From: Fistularia commersonii
Lineage: Eukaryota; Chordata; Actinopteri; Syngnathiformes; Fistulariidae
Assembly: GCA_037954325.1 (NCBI GenBank)
Contig: JBBMNZ010000035.1
Coordinates: 2,513,501 to 2,577,500, forward strand
Direction of reading: 5' to 3'
Length of the DNA stretch: 64,000 nucleotides
Shown: piece after piece, positions 59,312 through 64,000 of the stretch
Layout: each line of letters starts with the position of its first letter
How positions within the stretch are numbered: position 1 is the stretch's first letter
Made by a program: the position numbers and the translations under genes
Notes under the pieces: generated by a model
Seen by the model: only the letters and a program-made list of their open reading frames with translations
Databases searched by the model: none
Told to the model about the DNA's origin: nothing

Positions 59312-62300
59312 CCTATGCGTATGAGTGTAAGAATAATAAATAAGTGATAATAAACAATGAATGCATGCACAATGACTCCGAATCCCGATCAGAGCTAAAA
59401 CGGGAGTGACCGATCAGAGCTAAAATGCTAACTGGTAGCAGAAGCAGCTCCATGAAGATGGCCGCCATCTTGCTTCTGCGCGAGATGTTTGAGTAGGAAA
59501 CAACCCGAGACGGGGCGGAGGAGCGACAGGAAGTAGTGGCCAGGCTCTGGCCACTTCCTGCTTATGGCGTCAGTGCCAAGCTAATATTAGCCTGGAGTTC
59601 CTTAATTTTTATTTTGCGCAGTCAATCACTTGGGGAACCTGCTGTCAAGACATCTTGTAACCTCCTCCTTACCATCTTCTAGCGTGGTGGCGTTGATCTC
59701 GGTACTTGACGGGCCGGTGCCGGCACGGTTGAAGGCCTGAACCACCACCCCGTACTGGGCGAACTTCTTCAGGTTGTCCAGCGTGTACACCTCGCTGTCT
59801 CCGGTGGCCTTCATCTCCACGATGCTGTACTGGCCGTTGCTGCCGGGCCCGTTCTCTCGGTAGCCGATCTGGTAGCCCCGGATCACGCCGTTCTGCAACT
59901 CCTTCTTCGGCGCCTGGTTGTGGAGGAGCAAGGACGGCCGGGTGAGGTTTCCCGATCGGCCGATCTCGATTTGACTGCGAAATAAAACACCGACTCACCC
60001 TCCACGTGACTCGTATGCTCTGGGAGGTCATGGGCTGAAGGATGACATCGATGGGCGGTCCATCCGGCGCTGGTGACGCGAGATGCAGAATCTTAGCGGC
60101 GTGACGTCGGTGGCATCGGAGGAGGTTCGGTAGAAGACGGTCACTCACGCGCTTCCTCGGTGCTGATGGTGAGCTCCTTGCTGGGGAGGCTGCGGCCGAT
60201 CTTGTTGTAGGAGTACATGCGGATGCTGTAGACGCAGGCCGGGTGGAGTTCCACGATGTTGGCCTGGTTGTTTGTGGGGGAGATGTTCCTGGTGGTGTAC
60301 ATGTGGTCCCAGGAGTCTGCAGAAGACGACGAGTTACTTTTAAAGCTGGGATTCGAGATGCGATTGGAGGGACGCGGGTTTCCGATCACCCACCAGACTT
60401 GTTCTTGTACTCGATGTCGTAGCTGGTGATGATGCTGTTGCCGTCGAACCTCTGGATCCAGCGCAGGTTCATACTCCGGTCCTTCACCTCCCTCACCTCC
60501 AGCTCAGGTGGATCCGGCGGTTCTGCAAAGGATATTCCAGGGATTGGACACCACTTCTTTGCCGGACAACGACCTGTACATCGGGGGCGCAGCATTCGGG
60601 GCAAGGGTACCTTGCACGGTGAGCTGGATAAGCCCGCGACCTTCGCCGTAGGAGTTGATGGCGTGGCAGGAGAAGAAGACAGAGTCGCCCCTCTCCGCCG
60701 GGTTCAGCTGAGAACAAAAACGATGAATATGTTTATGTATTTTACGGGAAAAAGCCCAAAGAAGAAGAAGAAGAAGAAGATCGAAGGATCTCGGCATTGT
60801 GAAACGCTCAAGAAATCACTTCCCTTGCGATTTGACAAGAAAGTTGGTATCACCTTTGCAGTAAGTGCTGAATACGGCTAGCAGACAGTTAGCTTAGCAT
60901 AAAAACTGGCAACAGGAAGTCGTTCAAATGTTCAAACGTTCAAGAAATCACTTCCCCTGGGATTTGACAAGAAAGTTGGTATCACCTTTGCAGTAAGTGC
61001 TGAATACGGCTAGCAGACAGTTAGCTTAGCATAATAACTGGCAACAGGAAGTCGTTCAAATGTTCAGACGTTCAAGAAATCACTTCCCTTGGGATTTGAC
61101 AAGAAAGTTGGTATCACCTTTGCAGTAAGTGGTGAATACGGCTAGCAGACAGTTAGCTTAGCATAAAAACTGGCAACAGGAAGTCGTTTAAATGTTCAAA
61201 CATTTAAGAAATCACTTCCCCTGGGATTTGACAAGAAAGTTGGTATCACCTTTGCAATAAGTGCTGAATACAGCTAGCAGAGAGTTAGCTTAGCATAAAA
61301 ACTGGCAACAGGAAGTCAGGTTCGGAAAGCTGCGCAGGCTAATTTATGCTACACGCTAAATGTATATATGGGTGGAGGCTGTTGTCTGTCGCGGAATGCG
61401 TAGCCTAACGTTGCAGTACCGCCTGAGCCTGTAAGGGGACGGTGTTGCGCAATTTGCTGAAGTGTGACCAGCGAAAGGAACAGAGAAGAAAACAACACCA
61501 CGGCGCCGGTGTAACCGGGCGCAAAGAATTGTCCTTCCGCATGCTACCACGTCTTAAATGTCCGCACAGCCCGCCACCGTCTACTGCACCTTCCAGACAC
61601 GAACTCTGCACCGCCCTCTAGTATTGATTCACAACCATGGTAAGGTAGACAACTTGACACGGAGGTACCCATTTATGTATGCTACGTTAGCGTGAATGAG
61701 CCTTACAGATGGCGAAAGACATGAAGACATGCGGGTTAGCTAGTTGTTTAACTTAGCATGAACAACCATCCAGGCACAGTTGGCTCAAGGAGTCCTGATG
61801 CCTGGGGTGCGAAGACCAATGGCCATAAGAAGAGCATCTGGCATCGCGTTCTCCAACCTTCAGCGTGGAGATGACTTCGTCCCCCTTCTTGTTGATGGCG
61901 ATGGAGTAGCGGGGGTTCCGCTCGGCGTCGATGACGGTGTCGCCCCTCTCCCAGCGGATGATGATGGGCTGCTCGCCGCGGGCCGTGCAGTTCAGCTCCT
62001 TGGTCTGGCCCTTCCGGGCCATGGTGGTGTTGGGGTGGCTGGTGATCATGGCGGGAACTGGAGGACGTCGTACGACACGTGTCAGCAACACGATTACGCG
62101 GCGTGATGGGACGAGCCGGCAGATGTAGCACGGATGTACGGACGTCTCTATTTCTGCCTCTCCTTCCCCGCCTCCCCATATTCCTGCCTCTACTTCATCC
62201 TCCCTTTTTTGCTCAAACACAGAGTATTGATTGTGGGTTTTTTCCTGTGGTTTTTTGTTTTCATCACTAATTCATCGGCCCCCTCCCTCCTCCACCCCCG

Positions 62301-63755
62301 ACAACACACACTCCGATGGAACACATCCATCAATAGTAAAGACAGCCGCGGTTGAGGACAGGAACAGGATTTTTTTTTTGGGAGGGGGTTCTGCACTGGT
62401 TGTTCTTGCCCGCGGCAAAAAAAAAAAAAAAAGAAACAGAAGTATCTTGGAGGACAAACGTCGAGGCTGAAAAGGAGATGCTTACTCTTGACAGTGAGGA
62501 TCATGCTCTTGCTGATGTCCGAGCCCACGCCGTTGGAGGCCTGGCAAAGGTAGTAGCCTCGGTCGTCCTCCAGCACGTGTCGGATGAGCAGCGAGCCGTT
62601 GGACAGAACCTGGATGCGGCCTGTCGGGGGCACCGGATGGTACTGCTGGGGGTTTCCTACACCTGCACGACAGCACAAGGATGGAGGCAGGTTACCTTCC
62701 ATCCGGCCTCACCGCTCCTCGCCTCTTGGATTGTTTCACTTTGGGATGCGTCTGATTCCTGGGCTTGACTAACCCCAAATGCATTTGCGTAAGACATTGA
62801 AGACATTGAAGTTGCGGTGGGTTCATGCTAAAAAGTCCTCCGAAGGTGTCGAAACCACCTGAGCTCAGGACTCGACTTGTTGGGAACTCGGATGCAAACA
62901 AAGGAGGCTCCATTCAGAGCGGATACATGGGGACTCGAGTTAGCATTAGTGCTCGGAGAAGATCCCCAAATTCAGGTGGACCCGACTTGTACTCTTGCCT
63001 GGACTCAGACTTGGACTCCACAGAGTACCGCTTCTTGCTACCTGAAGCCAAAGTCAAACCGGTTCCTACCTTTGGCGTGTTTCCACATGACTTTCGGGGG
63101 CGGGTAGCCCTCCACGGAGCAGTTGAGAACTCCAGCTTTGCCGTAGATGCAGTCCTGGTTGTTGGGCTGAACGACAAAACGCGGCGGCACTGGGAGGCAA
63201 AAGTCAGAATCAGAATCACCTTCCGAATCACAGAATCACTGTACCCCGGGAGTCGAGGAGGGCATGTGGGTAGCCTACAACTGTACAGACAGCTGGACGA
63301 CATCTACAAATACCTGTAGAGCGATACAACTAGCAGTTAAAAAACTGTACACCTTCGCAATGAACTCATTGGGGAAGTCATACAAGGGAGTCCCAGTGTT
63401 GTTCGTGCTAGCTGCTAGCATCCGATCTGAGCTAATCCAACACTGTGCCCGATCGCACCCAACTCCTCACCGGTAACGATCAGCTGCCGCTCCCAGCTGA
63501 CGGTGGCGGCGGCGTTGCTGGCGATGCAGGTGTAGTTTCCGTTGTGCTTGAGTGTCACCTTGGAGATCTGCAGGGAGCTCATGAACTCTTTGGTTTCTAT
63601 CGCCACGCCGGAGGCGGAGCCCGGCACGATGAGCTGTCCGTCTTTGTGCCAGGTGATGCGTATGGGCATGTCCCCGGACGACACCACGCAGGCAATGTAC
63701 ATGAGCTTCCCCACTGAGGTAGAGGGGATGTCGAAGGGCTGGATGAGCGGCGGCA
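46802..63755 (-). CDS. dscaml1: Down syndrome cell adhesion molecule-like protein 1 (3' part)
   Basis: Single-pass neuronal adhesion receptor that mediates homophilic recognition and self-avoidance. Twenty-five exons in consistent phase encode about 1,449 residues: Ig7-Ig9, FN1-FN4, Ig10, FN5-FN6, transmembrane segment and cytoplasmic tail. The order is that of DSCAM proteins. The tail blocks SASSTYEELARAYEHAKLEE, CRFTASPPKPQD and VPPREASIR, and the C-terminal GAYSKSYTLV, match DSCAML1 better than DSCAM. TLV at the end is a class I PDZ ligand. Stop TAA 46,802-46,804. The 5' part (signal peptide, Ig1-Ig6) is outside the window above 64,000, so this is partial. Two introns have GC donors and one exon is 31 nt. 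Most similar to the single-copy vertebrate gene; which fish paralogue, if any, cannot be told. Confidence 0.94.
48686..48720. repeat. (CA)n microsatellite at a dscaml1 splice acceptor
   Basis: About 17 CA units; on the gene strand this is (TG)n running straight into the CAG acceptor of exon 48,561-48,679. Confidence 0.9.
48977..49132 (-). other. dscaml1: dscaml1 transmembrane exon
   Basis: One exon encodes the juxtamembrane GEGDDVKKLFSIG, the membrane helix PVILVTLGVALLFII and the basic stop-transfer stretch RKKRKEKRLKRLR. It establishes the type I orientation, N-terminal side outside. Confidence 0.92.
49290..50340. repeat. Tandem array of about 380-bp units in dscaml1 intron
   Basis: Two well matched units (49,290-49,665 and 49,666-50,045) and a third diverged one (50,046-50,340). 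Markers: tctggagaagcatacaagta at 49,310, 49,690 and 50,085; atgagccgatgtttgtctgg; tttgcttcgaagcactgccg; ttgataaattcacgggagt; aacaaatcgggaggtc. Fills most of the 1.2-kb intron between the FN6 and transmembrane exons. Confidence 0.85.
50368..51704 (-). other. dscaml1: dscaml1 exons for fibronectin III repeats 5-6
   Basis: Exons 51,606-51,704 and 50,778-50,966 (FN5, with PGDNGGSSIRGFVLQYSV and GTWYKVKLAAKNSVG) and the single exon 50,368-50,655 (FN6, with GCPITDLMLDFRPKGTWAWQ and WYELKMKACNSAG). Confidence 0.9.
51130..51590 (-). mobile_element. tRNA-SINE-like copy with internal tandem repeats
   Basis: Reverse-strand copy: (CATT)n at 51,164-51,186; three or four approximately 60-bp repeats of acatacaactattgaccctc and taccatatatggtcaaatgc; then ggggtctccaatgaacctcc, agcatgtttttggc and an A-box-like head gaggcggatgctctaaccgc near 51,545-51,566. 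Internal repeats show local expansion after insertion. Confidence 0.6.
51781..52154 (-). other. dscaml1: dscaml1 exons for Ig10
   Basis: Exons 52,037-52,154 and 51,781-51,944. Cysteines in VRLPCSSVGE and FYTCTATNT form the expected Ig disulfide. Position between FN4 and FN5 is diagnostic for the DSCAM family. Confidence 0.9.
54534..54917. repeat. (GGGAA)n pentanucleotide array in dscaml1 intron
   Basis: About 76 units, the plus strand being purine-only with a few cytosine-containing interruptions. Blocks reading gggaacgcaaggcaaggg followed by aaagaaagagaag occur at about 54,655-54,725 and 54,805-54,836, so the array has expanded by higher-order duplication. Peptide-like frames on both strands are repeat artefacts. 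Confidence 0.95.
55400..56600. other. Non-coding intron segment, possible old repeat
   Basis: Part of dscaml1 intron 53,779-56,615. Complex sequence with phrases such as ttccaaggaacttttt, gctccaagaaccttttt and tagttcctggaaccaaact that suggest a degenerate interspersed element, but I find no terminal repeats or coding domain. Confidence 0.3.
57439..57463. repeat. (GGC)n trinucleotide repeat
   Basis: About eight GGC units in a dscaml1 intron, 45 bp upstream (gene strand) of the FN3 first exon. The CpG-rich surroundings are short. Confidence 0.85.
58226..58544. mobile_element. TIR-bearing MITE (copy B)
   Basis: About 319 bp. Left end CCCTAATTTCTGGACTATAA and right end (reverse complement) CCGTAATTACTGGACTATCG are inverted repeats. 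Internal gcggcttata blocks match the copy at 9.5 kb, but the middle differs, so the two are related by their ends. Confidence 0.6.
58615..59320. repeat. GT-rich compound microsatellite
   Basis: About 700 bp dominated by gtgtgt, gtatgtg and gtgcatgt steps with a pure (GT) tract at 59,273-59,308. In dscaml1 intron 57,395-59,672. Predicted peptides are repeats of C/V/Y/M or T/H and not genes. Confidence 0.9.
60611..63755 (-). other. dscaml1: dscaml1 exons for Ig7, Ig8 and Ig9
   Basis: Exons 63,471-63,755 (all of Ig7), 63,070-63,189 and 62,486-62,662 (Ig8), 61,858-62,057 and 60,611-60,707 (Ig9). Ig7 contains the disulfide cysteines in YIACVV and NYTCIAS; Ig9 has LNCTARG and FFSCHAINSYGE. In Ig8 the stretch NNQDCIYGKAG has a cysteine where I remember glycine in mammals. 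The donor after 61,858 is the weak GTTGGA. All start with a 2-nt split codon except the last, the usual phase-1 boundary between Ig modules. Confidence 0.9.
60799..61318. repeat. 132-bp minisatellite, four units, in dscaml1 intron
   Basis: Units start at about 60,805, 60,937, 61,069 and 61,201, spaced exactly 132 bp. Shared: caagaaatcacttcccctgg, gatttgacaagaaagttggt, atcacctttgcagtaagtgc, ggctagcagacagttagctt, aactggcaacaggaagtc. Units differ at few positions, so amplification is recent. Intronic (60,708-61,857). Confidence 0.95.
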
Positions 63756-64000
63756 CTGGGGAGGGTGAAGAGGAGGGCAGAAGATAGTGGACACTCAGTG
63801 GAATAAGGGCTGCGATAGATGTGGACGAGTCGCAGCGTGGCCATCTGGAGCGATGCTGAGAGAGAGAAGGTCATTGGCTAGTAGGCCCCTGCTTTTCGAC
63901 CACCCCCTCCCCATCGCCACCATCTCCTGCAGCCCATAATAGCTGCTCTGGTTATAATCCAACTGGCAGGAGGAAGTCATTCGGTTGCCATAGTAATGGA

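Larger units (their letters stand above)
52440..60522 (-). other. dscaml1: dscaml1 exons for fibronectin III repeats 1-4
   Basis: Exons 60,394-60,522 and 60,149-60,316 (FN1); 59,999-60,069 and 59,673-59,913 (FN2); 57,248-57,394 and 56,616-56,771 (FN3); 53,639-53,778 and 52,440-52,593 (FN4). Each domain is coded by two exons and begins with a PPxxP-type strand A (EPPDPPELEV, APDGPP-like, PSEPPQNVRA, PGPPAGIKAV). Introns 57,395-59,672 and 53,779-56,615 are much larger than the rest and repeat-filled. Confidence 0.9.

Noticed and set aside
60799..61318. CRISPR-like array
   Set aside because: Direct 132-bp repeats with no spacers, in a vertebrate intron; it is a minisatellite. The same applies to the 37-bp array at 15.5 kb.
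46802..63755. Assignment of the receptor to dscam
   Set aside because: The cytoplasmic tail and the C-terminal KVGGSRDSLLE ... GAYSKSYTLV order follow DSCAML1, not DSCAM.

Overview
The window is vertebrate genomic DNA and almost certainly from a teleost fish. Coding exons are split by short GT-AG introns, many only 70-110 bp. Deduced proteins match vertebrate families along their whole length. The spacers carry typical teleost repeats: RTE-like LINE pieces, tRNA-derived SINE-like copies, a Tc1-type MITE, a hAT-type MITE and many CA/TA microsatellites. No bacterial genes, CRISPR arrays or canonical RNA genes were seen. Species is not determinable from what I can see; the compact introns suggest a percomorph-type genome.

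Layout. (1) 1-2.9 kb: A-rich low-complexity spacer. (2) 3.0-4.6 kb, plus strand: a small five-exon four-helix cytokine of the IL-6/CNTF superfamily with an AU-rich 3' UTR. (3) 4.8-16.3 kb, minus strand: an unconventional class I myosin, myo1c-like, 31 coding exons assembled in frame to 1,028 residues. It is tail-to-tail with the cytokine and their 3' UTRs probably overlap. (4) 16.3-29.2 kb: repeat-rich spacer, including a dispersed-repeat tandem duplication, MITEs, LINE fragments and a tandem array of about 190-220 bp units ending just before a GC-rich promoter. (5) 29.2-41.1 kb, plus strand: arhgap35 (p190A RhoGAP), with a noncoding first exon, one 3.7 kb coding exon and five further coding exons (1,533 residues). 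(6) 41.1-44.3 kb: microsatellite-rich convergent spacer. (7) 44.3-64 kb, minus strand: the 3' part of dscaml1, 25 coding exons from Ig domain 7 to the C-terminal PDZ ligand (about 1,449 residues). The 5' part (signal peptide, Ig1-6) lies beyond base 64,000.

The genes do not form a pathway or operon: a secreted cytokine, a membrane-cytoskeleton motor, a Rho GTPase-activating protein and a neuronal adhesion receptor sit side by side. Exon boundaries were set by hand from splice dinucleotides, reading-frame phase and family similarity recalled from memory; every myo1c, arhgap35 and dscaml1 junction was checked for phase.

I see no evidence of a wholly new biological system. The observations most worth checking are: the cytokine AU-rich element that on the other strand supplies AATAAA signals for myo1c; two GC-AG introns and a 31-nt microexon in the dscaml1 cytoplasmic region; a perfect 29-bp-arm inverted repeat in the dscaml1 3' UTR region; a minisatellite in myo1c intron 2 whose units carry a GC box plus an inverted CCAAT box; the 190-220 bp array abutting the arhgap35 promoter; and an approximately 380-bp GGGAA array in a dscaml1 intron.
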